A DNA stretch of 64,000 nt. Source: Dryomyza anilis. Taxonomy: Eukaryota > Arthropoda > Insecta > Diptera > Dryomyzidae. The notes under the pieces were generated by a model, which saw only the letters and a list, made by a program, of their open reading frames with translations, made no database searches and had not been told where the DNA came from. The stretch is taken from NCBI GenBank assembly GCA_951804985.1, contig OX638131.1, positions 84,902,849 through 84,966,848 on the forward strand, written 5' to 3'. This document shows positions 20,845-32,694 of this stretch, piece after piece (position 1 is the first letter of the stretch; every line of letters begins with the position of its first letter). The translations under genes were made by a program, and so were the position numbers.

Positions 20845-23800
20845 CTATATGTCATCTGAAATACGTACACTTACTTCGCTGCTTCGATTAATACGTATAT
20901 TATATACTTGGTCTCCATAGATACGACGAAATCTGAGTTTGCGGTTGCCTTTATTTTTCACTGCTTCCGTTATACCGTCCATTAGTTCTTGCGGTAAGTT
21001 GTACGGATTATTACCAAAATCAATGGTTAAATTGACTGAACTGTTTGACTGATTCAGTTCATTGTTAGCCGATTGGAATTCAATAGAATTATGTGATGTT
21101 GAGTCGTCGCTATCATTCATTGGCGAAGAGTCTTTGGATTGACTGAGCTGTTGCTCCAACATATCGTTGTGTGCGGAACATTCAGCACCCTTGTCTAATG
21201 CCTCGCATTGTTCTTGTTGGACGATACGACTGACTTGATCGTTACTAACCGGTTCATGATCTAAATTCGCCACTGGTGATTCATTTTGTGACCCTGTGTC
21301 GCACGGTATTTCAACATCTGTAACCCTTCTGTCTTGCGAGCCGGACATTAAACGAATTGTCATAAGTTTATTTCTTGAAATACGCACTCGGTATTCCTCA
21401 TCTTCGCTTGTATAACCAAATGTATTATTAGTCGATTTATATCTGTTGTTTATTACATTTATTGCTTTTTCCAATAAACCATCGCGTAATTTATCCAAAT
21501 CTTCGCCATAATAGATGGTTAAATTGTCAATTTCATTTGTGATCGGTCTACGTTGACTTAGCACAGTCTGTGTTTGGACTGCGTTATTTGATATTTTGCC
21601 AACTTGTACTATATCTGAAATATGTATATTAGACAGTATTCTATCGGCTTCGTCTTTTACATTAATTATTGTATATTCTTTGTCATTATCATTTTTGACA
21701 TGCTCGAGATTCGAAGTAATGATGTTAGTCGATATATCACCATCTTCAATTACCTTAGCACTAACATGAATAGCTTTTAATGTGGTACGGACATTATCAT
21801 GCTGCGCAGTAGTTACCTCAATATCTATTGCATCTGTATTATCAGAAGGTAATAATACACTGGAAGTATTGTAAGTCTCATCAGTAAGAATTTCAGTAAG
21901 ACTAGTCGTATTTTTACGAACTACTATTTTTGCTTTACCACTTCTACTAATTTGTATTGTGTAAAGAAAGTTGCCAAAAACGCGTCTATAAATCCATCTT
22001 TTACTTTTCTTGGGACGAACAATATTTTTAATACTTTGAAGAAGTGCATCGGGTAGATTGTCATGATTGTCCATAAAGTACACCTCGAAGTTTAACACAT
22101 AGTCTGTGTTCTGATGAGTGTCATCTCCGACTGATATATTAATTGAAGTTCCAGCTTTGTATATGCTACAGTTTGGAAAATCTTCAGTAACGCTATGAAG
22201 TATATAGTCCACAACACCATCAAGTGTAGCCCTCTGATTTGTATCGATAGAAGTTATATTATACATGTTCTCCTCATTCGGAGTATTATTGATCAAGCCT
22301 TGCAATGATTTAACCCTTATATTAGAACCTTGCCGTATGTTTTTGCTAGTGCTAGCTTTCTCCGTTAGATCTGTTCTAACATTTGCAATAAAATTCGTAA
22401 TATTATAATACTTTTGTTCTAGCAATAACACGTTTTAGTGAGGTACAAGTTTCAGTAGCAGTATCGGTCGCATTCTTTTTCGACTTTTACATCTTTTTCG
22501 ATAACAACTCGTTCAGTTTGGACAATCGGCGCGCTGATTTGCATCGATACACAACCCTCCTGGGTGTTATCACCACTTCTAATCGGTTCGATTCTAGTGC
22601 CAGCTATTTGTGAATGATCTGTTGTAACAGCTTTTAGTGTGGCACACATTTCTTTTACATTATCTTTATGCGTAGTAGATGTCGCAGTATTTATTGCCTT
22701 GTATTATCTGTTGGTAATGTACATGAAGTATTATAACTCGAATCTTGTATGTCTATCAGATGTGAGGTATTTTTACGAACTAGTATTTTTCCAGTGCCAT
22801 TTCTATTAATTTGTATTTTGTAAACAAAGTTGCCAATAACGCGTTTAAATACGTGTTTTCTATTTTTCGTGGGAGGAATAATATCTTTAATATTTTGTAG
22901 AAGTTCAGCGGGTAGATTGCCATGATTCTCCATAAAGTGAACGATGAAATTTGACTTATTGTCGGTGTTTTGATGAATGGCATTTCCGATTGATATGTTA
23001 ATTGAAGTTCCAGCTTTGTTTATGCTTGAATCTTCTGTAACGCAATGAGGTGTATCGTTCAGAACAGGAACACGTGGTTAGTTGATCTATTTTGTAGTAT
23101 TCTTTTTGTCGTTATTCGGTTTATTATCGATGAGGTCTTTCATGGATTTAACCCTTATATTAGAACCTTCCAGCATGTTATTGCAAGTACTAGCTTTTTC
23201 CCCATTATCTGTTCTAACATTTGCAGAAATATTAGTATTGATATCTTCAATTACCTTAGCACTAACATTAGTAGTTTTTAATGTGGTACAAGCTTTATTT
23301 ACATTATATTTCTGTGCAGTAGATATCTCTATACGATTATCTTTATCGTTACAAACAGGTGATTTATTCTGTGACCGTGAGACGCACGGGACTTCGGCGT
23401 CTGTAAATTTGTTTCGCTTAGAATCAGACAATAGGTTAATTCGAATATTTCCTTTTCTTGAAATACGCACTTCGCACTTCAATGGCAATGTAATTGACTG
23501 ATCTCCAATGCTAAGTTTAGTTCCTACTTTCAGTAGAATATCCATGCCTAACACCACATTACCCACAATATCGGATAGTATCAGAAACCGTTGCTCACAA
23601 CGTATATTTCCCAATCTGACCATTATCTCCAAGGTTTCATCTACAATTTTCATTTCGCCAGTCGAAGTGAATTTTTTTTATACTGGGAAATATTGTTGCA
23701 GTATCTCCCAGTACATTTGCCAAATTTTTACTAATGTAACTCAGCTTTGATCCTGTATCAATAGTAGCCTTTTCCAGATCATGTCCCAGTGCAATAATAG

Positions 23801-23918
23801 CAATAATTCCATTTTCATCAAATGTTAGTGCATCGTTGGGGTATTCCATATATTCATCGGGGTCTTCTTCTGACTCTATTGGATCGTGTTTTCTTTTACC
23901 CAATAGCATTGGCAACAT
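20845..23918 (-). pseudogene. gene C: frameshifted copy of the retropepsin-repeat gene
   Basis: The start MLPMLLGKRK and the retropepsin half with DTGS (about 23745-23765) are present, but a ~2-bp deletion near 23662 shifts the frame just before the GEMKIVDE segment. After LSIGDQSITLPL the sequence jumps directly into an EVRISRKG repeat tail, so an internal block has been deleted. A stop at 23087 and further shifts near 23080, 22700 and 22440 follow. The rest parallels gene B from about residue 590 to its end. Repeats are recognisable at 22760-22950, 21895-22090, 21340-21540 and 20848-21030, and the last ends RISDDI as in B. Several independent lesions make this a pseudogene. It does retain one complete repeat (NLTIYYGEDLDKL...) that is only partial in B, so it records an older layout. 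Confidence 0.88.
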
Positions 23919-24180
23919 ACTTATTTAGGTTCATGTATTATTACAATAGTATTTGATATAAGGTGTTGGAATAACCTTACTATGCAGTGGCGTATGGAAA
24001 ACCTTCTGCCTAAAATTACAATAAGCGGTATGTTAACGAAACAACCAACTTAATATAAAGACGAATTTTAAGAGTTGAGTTTACCGGCTCTTTAACAGAA
24101 GGTAAATTATAAAATATAGAAGAAGTGCAGGTAATATATGTCAATAAACTTCTTAAACAATCAGACAATGGCGGATTAAA
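23919..24180 (-). promoter_or_regulatory. 5' flank of pseudogene C
   Basis: Shares TTTTAGGCAGAAGG and CCACTGCA with the flanks of A, B and D, and TATATTTTAT with A and B, but is more diverged. Confidence 0.35.
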
Positions 24181-25385
24181 CAGAGCATTTTTAACTTTTG
24201 GCATATCTCGCTGAATTAAAACATTTTCAAATACATTTTAAAATCTCAAATATCACTGATAATATAAATTAAATCCTTATTAATTATCAATTGATATACA
24301 ACAAAAAAAAATGTAATAAAAAAGTTATTCAATTGAAAGAAATAAATATTTCGACGTTTCAGGTATATGAGAACAGTTTATTAGGCTTAAAAAAATTTTT
24401 TAATTCTAAGTAACAGCAAAAAAACCAATGTATACAAATAAAATACATATTTTTATATAATTCTGGTAAACTATTTTTATTTTAATTGATATTAAAGAAT
24501 AATATTAAAGAAATACTTTTTAATATTTCAACCAATGTTACTCTCAAACTGTTTTATTCCAACAAAACTTTCAAACTGTTTTATTAAAACTTTTAAATCT
24601 GTAACATTCAATGTATGTAATAGAATCCACAGGTTGTAATTCAGAAAACAATTTGTATATTATCCTACTAATAAATGATAGTAATGTTGGTAGATCGTGG
24701 ATGTTTACTAATGCACATAACTTCAACGAATAGATATCTACTGGTGCTTAGTTATCTATTGTGTAAGCAAAATTTCGTAATTTAAGGAGCAAAAACACCG
24801 GATAGGTATGAGATATCTGTAAGGTACAAACACCAATAGATATCTACACGTTGAAGTTACGGGCATAAGTAAGATTTTCTCAGACAGAGGAAAAACGAAG
24901 ACAAACAATAATAAATTATTAAGTAAATAATAAGATTATAAGTAAAAAATTATTAATAAAAAACTTATAAATAAAAAATTATAAATAAAAAGAGTTTTCT
25001 TTTTTACTTTTAAAATACAAAGATTTTTAGCGTGAATATATTGTATTTAAATATTGCACCATATTCTATTTTTAATTGAAATTATATATTTTTTCTCTTT
25101 AAATTGTATTAATTTTTTTTATATCGATTTATTGTATCAATAAATCGAGGACATTTTTTTTTAACGCGTTCTTTTTTTCAAGACCCAGGATTTCGTCACT
25201 GAAGAATTTGTTTGACTCAAACGCCATTGAGTCGATTTCGAAAAAAAATATATAGAAGATTTGTATTTGCGTTAAAATAGGAGCAAATTTTCGATTTAGA
25301 GCAAAGTCAATGCTAAATATCTCAGGTTTGAATGAGATATCGAAAAAGGGATAACGGAATTAGACATAGAATATATAAGTCATAC
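24181..25385. other. no gene; imperfect inverted repeat at 24713-24863
   Basis: 35-bp arms (24713-24747, with CTTCAACGAATAGATATCTA, and 24829-24863) enclose about 80 bp and look like a tiny MITE. The remainder is AT-rich without supported features. Confidence 0.5.
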
Positions 25386-25560
25386 ACTGAAAAAATTACT
25401 GTAGTAAATTATACTACATTTATGTCTTCGTTTTGAAAAAATGCAGTTCTACTACATTTTGATCGTTTTTTAATACATTTGTATTAATTTGTCTGGATTT
25501 TACTACACAATATATTATAAATTCGTTTTCTACATATTGCAGAATATGTAGTATATATTT
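25386..25560 (+). repeat. TGTAGTA-rich repeat, copy 1
   Basis: Begins CACTGAAAAAATTACTGTAG and shares its order of words (CTACATTTTG, TCTACATATTGCA) with 27347-27520 and, in part, with 29460-29545. The CACTGAAAAAA start resembles the end of a mariner-type MITE. Confidence 0.55.
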
Positions 25561-25975
25561 GTTTTCTGTAGTTTTTTTTTATTTTTGAAATACGTGTACT
25601 ACATAATGCATAAAATGTATTATGCAATTATTTTGTGTATTATAGTTTAAAAATTAAAATATAAATTATTTACATAAATTATTTACATAAATTCTTCTAT
25701 TAAATATATATTATAAATTTACTATAAATTCCCCTGTATACAAAAATATTTATCTCTTAAAGTTAATTGTTTTTATAAAAATTTGATTAAAATTGAATTT
25801 ATTATATAAAATTTTAAAATTAACAGCCCTATTAAAATGTCTCTAAATATGAAAACATAATTTACTTTTAAAAACAGCTAAGTTTTGTTTATATTTTTAA
25901 AACCAAATGTTTAGCGTTTCCAATAATAAAAAAATAATGTCCAATTTAAATAAGAGCGCTTTAAAAGTTTTTTCA

Positions 25976-27319
25976 AGGGTTTTTCAACGGGGACGCTACA
26001 AAACTAGAGCGACAGGGACAGCAACGTCGCCATATTTCTTGCCGCTCTTTTGACATTTCTCTTCAGTAAGGTTTGCCATTTCATGATGGAAAGATATACG
26101 AGCCAACAACGAGTCGAAATTATTAAAATTTACTACCAAAATTCGAATTCGTATATCTTTCCAGGATGACCCTGAGCAACACACGTTGCTCAGTGAGAAT
26201 AGGAAAAGACCTCTCCGAGCCATTTCATTCCGAACGAGGTTTCAGACAGGGTGACTCCCATCGTGCGACTTTTTTAACTTATTGATGGAGAAACTTATTG
26301 ATGAAAATAGTTCGAGCTGTCAAACTCCGTCAAAGTGGCACTATCCTCAACAAAAGTGTCATGCTGCTCGCATATGCCGACGATATTGATATCATTGGCA
26401 GGAGCACACGAGCAGTCAGCGCAGCATTCTCCAGACTGGAGAAAGAGTCGCGTCGAATGGGTCTAGCGGTGAACGAGGACAAGACGAAGTTCCTTGTGTC
26501 AACAAGCAAAAAAGAGTCCGTGCGTCTTGGACAAAAAGCTGATTTTGACACCCACAAGTTCGACATTGTGAAGGACTTCGTCTATCTGGGATCCAGCGTA
26601 AACAGCAACAACGACGTCAGCCTGGAGATCAAACGGAGAATAACTCTTGCCAACAGGTGCTACTTTGGGCTCAGTAGGCAATTGAGAAGCAGAGCCCTCT
26701 CTCGCCGGACAAAAATAACGCTCTACAAGTCACTCATCATGCCCGTCCTACTTTATGGTGCAGAAACATGGACGCTGGCCACCACCGATGAGAGAGTACT
26801 GGGAGCGTTCGAGAGAAAGATTCTCCGTAAAATCTTTGGCCCTATCTGCTTTGCTAACGAGTATCGAATCAGGATGAACCACGAGCTGTATGAGTTATTC
26901 GACGACATTGACATAGTCAAGCGCATCAAGATCCAGCGGCTTCGCTGGCTAGGTCATGTCGAACGAATGGATGAAAACACTCCAGCCAAGAAGGTGCTTG
27001 AATCGAAACTCGAAGGTGGACAGCGTAGAAGAGGGCGTCCAAATCTGCGTTGGAAAGACCAAGTTGAGGACAACCTGGCAACGCTTGGTATTTCTAACTG
27101 GCGTCAGCGCGCGCAAAGCAGATCCGACTGGCGCGGCTTCATCTCAGCGGCCAAAACCGACCCACGGTTGTAAGGGCCATTTAAGTAAATAAGTAATATT
27201 TTTCCATCATGAAATGGCAAACCTTACTGAAGAGAAATGTCAAAAGAGCGGCAAGAAATATGACGTCGTTTGCTGTCCCTGTCGCTCTACTTTTGTAGCG
27301 TCCCTGTTAAAAAAACCCT
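25976..27319. mobile_element. TIR DNA transposon carrying an inserted LINE fragment
   Basis: Inverted arms of about 110 bp lie at 25976-26092 and 27207-27319. Both carry GGGACGCTACAAAA, AGAGCGACAGGGACAG and GGTTTGCCATTTCATGATGG. Just inside the left arm, 26092-26160 can be read as MERYTSQQRVEIIKIYYQNS, the style of N-terminal helix-turn-helix found in DUF4817-type insect transposases. The rest of that transposase is missing and replaced by the reverse transcriptase at 26165-27173. Confidence 0.72.
26165..27173 (+). pseudogene. RTE-like non-LTR reverse transcriptase, 3' part
   Basis: The open part (26298-27173, 291 codons) holds LLAYADDIDIIGRS, the catalytic YADD block, then GLAVNEDKTKF, VYLGSSVN, LYGAETWTL and RLRWLGHVERMDE, the classic finger-to-thumb order of this LINE group. 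Upstream (26165-26297) the same protein continues in other frames (SCDFFNLLMEK), broken by a short CTTATTGATG-type duplication and a stop. It ends at TAAGGGCCATTTAAGTAAATAAGTAA-like 3' sequence without poly(A), which suits RTE elements. Base composition is close to balanced, in sharp contrast to the AT-rich surroundings. The fragment is 5'-truncated and cannot move on its own. Clade assignment is by motif style. Confidence 0.82.
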
Positions 27320-27346
27320 TTATATGGAAGACTTGTCAAAAAGCTG

Positions 27347-27760
27347 TACACCGAAAAAATTATTGTAGCAAATTATAAGCATTTTATGTCTTTGTTTTGA
27401 AAAAAAATTATTTCTACTACATTTTGTTGGTTTTTAAATACATTTGCCTTTATTTGTTTTATTTTTTACTACACCATGTATTGAAAATTCGTTCTCTACA
27501 TATTGCACAAACTGTATTGATGTTTTGTTTTTCGTTTTCATTTGAATTCGTGTGGGATCACTGGCCAACGAATTACGAAAGGTCGTCCCTCGTGCAGGTA
27601 TAAATGAATTCTTTGGTTTCATATTGCAGAAACTGTTTTTTTTTTTTGTTTTTTTTTGCACACGGCGGATGACTGCGAAAGAGGTATATAAATAAACCAA
27701 AACTGTCCGTAGCATCTGACTATAGAGCTGCCACCTAAGTTTACCGCTGAATATTTTTGG
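27347..27760 (+). repeat. TGTAGTA-rich repeat, copy 2, and flank
   Basis: 27347-27520 is a direct repeat of 25386-25560. The two copies bracket the TIR transposon. 27540-27760 is unassigned AT-rich DNA containing a TATATAAATAAAC word. Confidence 0.5.
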
Positions 27761-28114
27761 TTTTAAAACTTAGTTGTCAACTCTGCAGTATACAAATATA
27801 TCACGCAACTGCAGATGAGTAGTTTGCTGATGTGACGCGCCATGACGTTAGCATTGAGACGGCAAATTTTTGTTGTTTTCAATGTTCGCTCTCTAATTTT
27901 TCGATCGCCACCTGTATTCTGTTCAGGCAGTAATAGTTGATATGACATCTTTATGGTTTTACCATAGTATATTATTCTTATGTGTTTTAACCGAAAAGAA
28001 ACACTTAAGTGCTTGCCATTCCTTTCGTCAGAACTGATGATACTTAGTGGTGCTTCTTCCATCTTACGATCAGGAAATTTATTGTTTTATTTATATTTAT
28101 ATTTTTATTTATAT

Positions 28115-28116
28115 AT

Positions 28117-28183
<67 letters not shown>

Positions 28184-28184
28184 T
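28115..28184. repeat. (TTTA)n microsatellite
   Basis: About 17 uninterrupted TTTA units, preceded by degenerate units from about 28085. Confidence 0.97.
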
Positions 28185-28349
28185 ATGTAAATTTTTCTTG
28201 TGGTTGTGGGTAACAATCTTTAGTTGTATTTGTACTATACAACTAAATAGTTTTCAGATTTATAATTCTTGTATATTATTTTTGTTATTAAAAAAAATTA
28301 TATTAATATTCATTCGTATAATTTTCCGAATTAATAAAAATAAATATGT

Positions 28350-29443
28350 TATATCGACGCCTCTTACGAAAACCCACACGTTTCAATTTGCTTACGAAAA
28401 ACGGCACTTTAATAATAAAATTTATTAAAACAAGCATACATTTATTTTATCCACGAAAAGAAGCATTAAATTGTATTAGCCACGAAAAAAACTTCATTCA
28501 CATTTTCTCCACAAACAAGAAGCATAGCTTTATATTTCCCACGAACAGAAACACATTTATATTATATCTACGAACAAAAGCACATGTTTAATGTTACCAC
28601 GAATAAAAGCATATATGTATTTTCGATACAGATATCCCAATAGACAATTTTGTGGGTAAGAAGTCACGATGACATGGTTTTCAGGTGTGCGACTGGACAT
28701 TATTTGCTGAGACTGTTCCAATGAATCTATTCCATTAGGCATATATAAACATGCAGGTGCTATTTGGCTAGAACTCATTTGCATCATTGGACTTTTTTGA
28801 AAAATTGTCCAATGACTCAAGTGGGTTCTGGCCAAATCCCAAAGGAACACATTAGCTGCGTTCCCGTGGTTTTTGATCCTGATCCGTAGATCATTTTCTT
28901 ATACAAAATCAAAACACACAATTAGAACCAGGTTCGTTTTTGGATCAATTACTGATCTGGTACTGTACGTATCAAGAGTAAATTTGTTTGTGGTGATGTT
29001 ATACTATTGTGAATAGCACTTAAAAAGAAGAATTTGTGTTGAAAAAGAAAGGGCAGAAGAAGACAGTGCTGCCAAATTTATTAAAATAGAACCGATGGCG
29101 TTCCCGTGAAACAGATCTGGTTCAAGTACCACGGGAACGCAGCTATTATTCAAATTAAGTTTGCTCTTGTGTACTAACAGTCTACTGGGATAACATTCTT
29201 GAATAAATATATATGCTTTTATTCTTGGGGAAATAATAGATGAGCTTTTTTTCATAGCTAAATGTAAAAGTGTTTCTTTTCGTGGCGAAAATAGAGTTAT
29301 ACTTTATTATTTCTTGGGTATAATAGAGATCTGGTTGTTTTCGTGGGCAAACTGAACTTGGTCTTCTTATCGTAGTTTCGAAAAAGGTGCTCTTTTTCGT
29401 AATAAAATTGAAACGTGTGGGTTTTCGTAAGAGGCGTCGATAT
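28350..29443. mobile_element. foldback-type element with repetitive arms
   Basis: The ends TATATCGACGCCTCTTACG are inverted with respect to each other (28350 onward and 29425-29443), and inverted similarity continues for about 55 bp. Each arm then holds degenerate ~35-bp units built around CCACGAAAAGAAGCA (left) and TTTCGTGG (right). There is no transposase. This arm structure resembles FB/Galileo-type elements, though the link is by architecture only. Confidence 0.65.
28854..29144. mobile_element. 291-bp MITE nested in the foldback element
   Basis: Perfect 17-bp TIRs AGCTGCGTTCCCGTGGT, flanked by ATT (28851-28853 and 29145-29147). GCGTTCCCGTG occurs a third time inside, near 29099. No coding capacity. 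Confidence 0.85.
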
Positions 29444-29459
29444 ATAATAAATTATCAAA

Positions 29460-30070
29460 ACAAAGTAAAATAACTACATATTATTGTAGTAATTTTTCTA
29501 CATATTTTTAAAGACACAATGTAGGCTTTTTAATACATATGTATTGAAATTTTATATAGAAAAGCTGTTAAATTATATAGTAATTTTCCATAAAAAAAAA
29601 AAAAATTTTAGCGTTTTAGCCAAACAAATTCCTAGGTGACAATTTGTTTATGAACAATTTAAAACAAAACATAAATGATGGGTTTAATAACATTTTTAAT
29701 ATTAGTACAAATGGTAGACTGCTGAAATGTGAATAACTCCCAAAAGGAAAAAAGGTAACATTTTTATTTCATATCTTTGTAAAAGAAAAATGTACATTGT
29801 ACTGTACAAAAATTTTATAAAAAACTTAAAATAATTTTTGTAAATTAGAGATAAAAATGTTAATAAATATATTCAATTTAACTTGAGACGTGGTTCCAAA
29901 AACAGTTGATTATCCTTCAGTTAAAAATATTAAAAACTAAGAGGAACTCGTGCTTTGCTGTGGACGTTTTGGTGTTATAAATGTAGTAACCAAAACAAAA
30001 ATAATTTTCCGCAAAAAACACTTTTCTCGTAAAACTTCTCCGTAGAGTTTTTTCCAGTGGAAGTTTTAGT
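29460..30070. other. no gene recognised
   Basis: A further diverged TGTAGTA-type block at about 29460-29545, then AT-rich DNA with nothing I can support. Confidence 0.45.
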
Positions 30071-30071
30071 T

Positions 30072-30170
30072 TGGTGAGTTTTAGTGTGGTAGGCTTTAGT
30101 GTGGTGAGCTTTAATGTGGTGAGTTTTGGTGTGGTGAGTTTTGGTGTGTTGGTTTTCGGTGTGGTGAATT
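30072..30170. repeat. minisatellite, ~15 bp unit GTGGTGAGTTTTGGT
   Basis: About six or seven imperfect units. A minus-strand HTKTHHTK open frame is created solely by the repeat. Confidence 0.9.
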
Positions 30171-30243
30171 TCGACGTTGAATTTACTCACATACATATAC
30201 ACATACATATATACATACATTGAAAAATACAAACATTAACCAA

Positions 30244-31105
30244 TATATAGTAGACTAGCTGGACCCGTTCACAGCATTGCCCGTGATACGTTTTTGTCAA
30301 TGAAAAGTTATATCTTTTTAAATTACGGCCCTTTTGCCCCTTTTTGGTGTCTACGTCGCCCGCTCACGTGCCACTCCCTTTGTCCAGTCCCGTTCACTTT
30401 CTACGTGAAGATTACAATGTTTAATTTGATCATTTGTTTCGATTTTTACAACTCTGCTCATGGTAGGTCAGGAGTTACATCAATTTTAATGTTTTGGTTA
30501 TATGGTGCCACGCCCCGTTTTCCAATCCCGCCCACATTCTACGTGACGATTGGAGTTTTAAATATGAGCATTTGGTTCGATTTTTATAACTCTACTCTAA
30601 GTATGTCAGGAGTTATAGCAATTTAAATGTTTTGGTTATATGGGAGATGCCACGCCCCGTGGTCCAATTCCGCCCGCATTCTACGTGGCTATTGTAGTTT
30701 TAAATATGAACATTTGATTTGATTTTTATAACTCTACTCTTAGTATGTCTGGAGTTATAGCAATTTTAATGTTTTGGTTATATGGGAGGTGCTACGCCCC
30801 GTGGTCTAATCCCGCGCATTTTTTGTTAAAATGATAAACAACCACAATATACATCATTGGGCTAAATTTCAATACTGTGGCTATCTTATGTACACAGATA
30901 TTTGCATTTCAAAATTAAAGTTTGCCACGCCCATTTTTGTACCTTAGGGGTGAATTTCAAAAAATCCCGCCTTAGTGCGCGCCTACGTCGGGAGATGAAC
31001 ACCCTGTCCAAATTTCATGTTCCTAGCTCTAAGGGTTTGGTCTGGGCGTTGATCGATCAGTCAGTCAATCAATCAGGACTTGTTCTTTTACATATATAGA
31101 TTAGT
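30244..31105 (+). repeat. interspersed element with internal ~142-bp tandem units
   Basis: Starts TAGACTAGCTGGACCCGTTC and ends CTTTTACATATATAGATTA. In between, a unit beginning CCACGCCCCGTGGTCCAAT recurs at about 30371, 30508, 30650 and 30792 (spacing 137-142 bp), each with ATTTTTATAACTCTACTC. The flanking style (GCTGGACCCGTTCACAGCAT start, ATATAGATTA end) is familiar from arthropod repeats, but I cannot fix the class. It is noticeably GC-richer than its surroundings. Confidence 0.7.
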
Positions 31106-31197
31106 TAAAATTTGAATAAATATTTTTACTTTAAAAACTACTGTACTACTGAAAAGGGTACCATGACATATCGCTCAACGAACATAATTTCCAATTT

Positions 31198-31245
31198 GGG
31201 GGTTATGTCTGCCGTTCTTTCAGACATAATCCCCATATGTTTTAA
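31198..31245. repeat. short hairpin GGGGTTATGTCTG
   Basis: GGGGTTATGTCTG and its complement CAGACATAATCCCC are separated by about 9 nt. No wider element recognised. Confidence 0.6.
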
Positions 31246-32151
31246 GCCATAACCCCAAAAGAGGGTTACGACCATTTTTTGATTTTTGGTTATTTTGTTT
31301 ATTTTATTTTTTGATTTTCCAATTAAATTAATATTACTTTTTTAAAATTCATTTATTTATTTCTTATGTACATTCATAGTACTTCAGCTAATATTTTGAA
31401 ATAAACCCAATGAAATTCGGGTTTTTCTGACCAAAGTTATGACCAGTCAAATAAATTTTAGGGAGTTGGCATATTTATTTAAAAAGAATAAAATCTGCAT
31501 ATTTTCGAACACAAATCTGATTTTAGGAAAAAAAAAAGAACGAATACGAATATATTTTTGTATTTTTTTTGTTTATATAAACGAGGACTCAATAACTCAT
31601 AAAGTTTAAAAAACAGAAAAGTACTATTAAAAAGGGAAAAAATCATATGAACATTCCATACAACTAGATGTCTAATAACTTTAAACACAATTCTTCTTTT
31701 AATAGTCAATGCTAATTTGAATTCTAATATATCTAACTGTCATTTTTTTTTTATTTTTTAAGACATTTTTGAAACATTATTATATTAGCACTTCGGATCT
31801 GATGATAAACGAGAATATGATCGAGCAGTTCAAAAATCTGATTTTTTTGGAAAAAAAATCGGTTTAACACCTCCAAAATCCGTATAAAAACAACAAAAAT
31901 ACTATGAAAAATATTCATAAAATCCCATTAAAATTGTTCAATACAAACCCAATGGAAATGTCATAATTTTGTATAGTATTCAATGGTATTTACCGATTAA
32001 AATATTTACTTATACCATTGATTAGTTTTAATAGTAAACAAATATTAATTATATGGTATTTTTTCTGATATTTTTTATGATATAAAGTTTTAATAATTTA
32101 ATAAATATATATATTTTATTTCAAACTTATATTGCTTATTCCCTGTTTAAC
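31246..32151. other. no gene; relic of a mariner-type MITE near 31905-32085
   Basis: 31915-32080 shares AAATCCCATTAAAATTG, AATGGAAATGTCAT and ATGGTATTTTTTCTG with the element at 42927-43149. The remainder is featureless. Confidence 0.5.
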
Positions 32152-32159
32152 GACTTGCC

Positions 32160-32592
32160 CATGGTTGAAGTATATACAGGTCAGTTCATCTAGACAGATA
32201 GTTGGCATACAGAATGTTGAGAATGTCAAGAATAAAATATTTAAAATAAAACAATCAATTGTCATTTTAATATTTATTTAAAGGTTATGTTTTTTGCACT
32301 TAATTTTCACTATTTTATTAAAATTTCACTGCACAAATTAACTATTTTGCGTTTTATATACACGATGGTTTAATTAAATGGTAATGTAGGTCTTTAAACT
32401 TTTTTAAATGTTGATATTTGATGATTTTAGAGTTTTGAATTTTTGTTAATTTTGTGAAATTGTAAACAAAGCATTGATGTTCTGTTTTGAATTTTTCGTA
32501 AACAAATGTTGAGACTTTCAAACAGTTTTCAAAAAAAAGTAAATGGCGCCTGAAATTTGAAGATGACTTAACCTGTATATACTTCAACCATG
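32160..32592. mobile_element. 433-bp TIR element with 8-bp duplication
   Basis: TIRs CATGGTTGAAGTATATACAG are flanked by GACTTGCC (32152-32159) and GACTTTCC (32593-32600), an 8-bp duplication with one mismatch, as in hAT-type elements. Internal DNA is noncoding. Confidence 0.75.
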
Positions 32593-32640
32593 GACTTTCC
32601 TATTGGGAGATTTTAAGGTTTAGTCAATTTTTTTATTGAA

Positions 32641-32694
32641 AATCATACGGACGAAAGTTACCAATAGTGGCAGGTAACTTTCGTCCGTATGATT
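32641..32694. repeat. 22-bp perfect hairpin
   Basis: Perfect 22-bp arms (32641-32662 and 32673-32694, core CATACGGACGAAAGTTACC) with a 10-nt loop, followed by a T-run. There is no sign of a neighbouring gene. Confidence 0.95.

Noticed and set aside
27980..28213. Frame with a FIYLFIYLFIYL hydrophobic run
   Set aside because: Translation of a (TTTA)n microsatellite, not a membrane protein.
29975..30232. Minus-strand frame with HTKTHHTK repeats
   Set aside because: Entirely due to the 15-bp minisatellite at 30072-30170.
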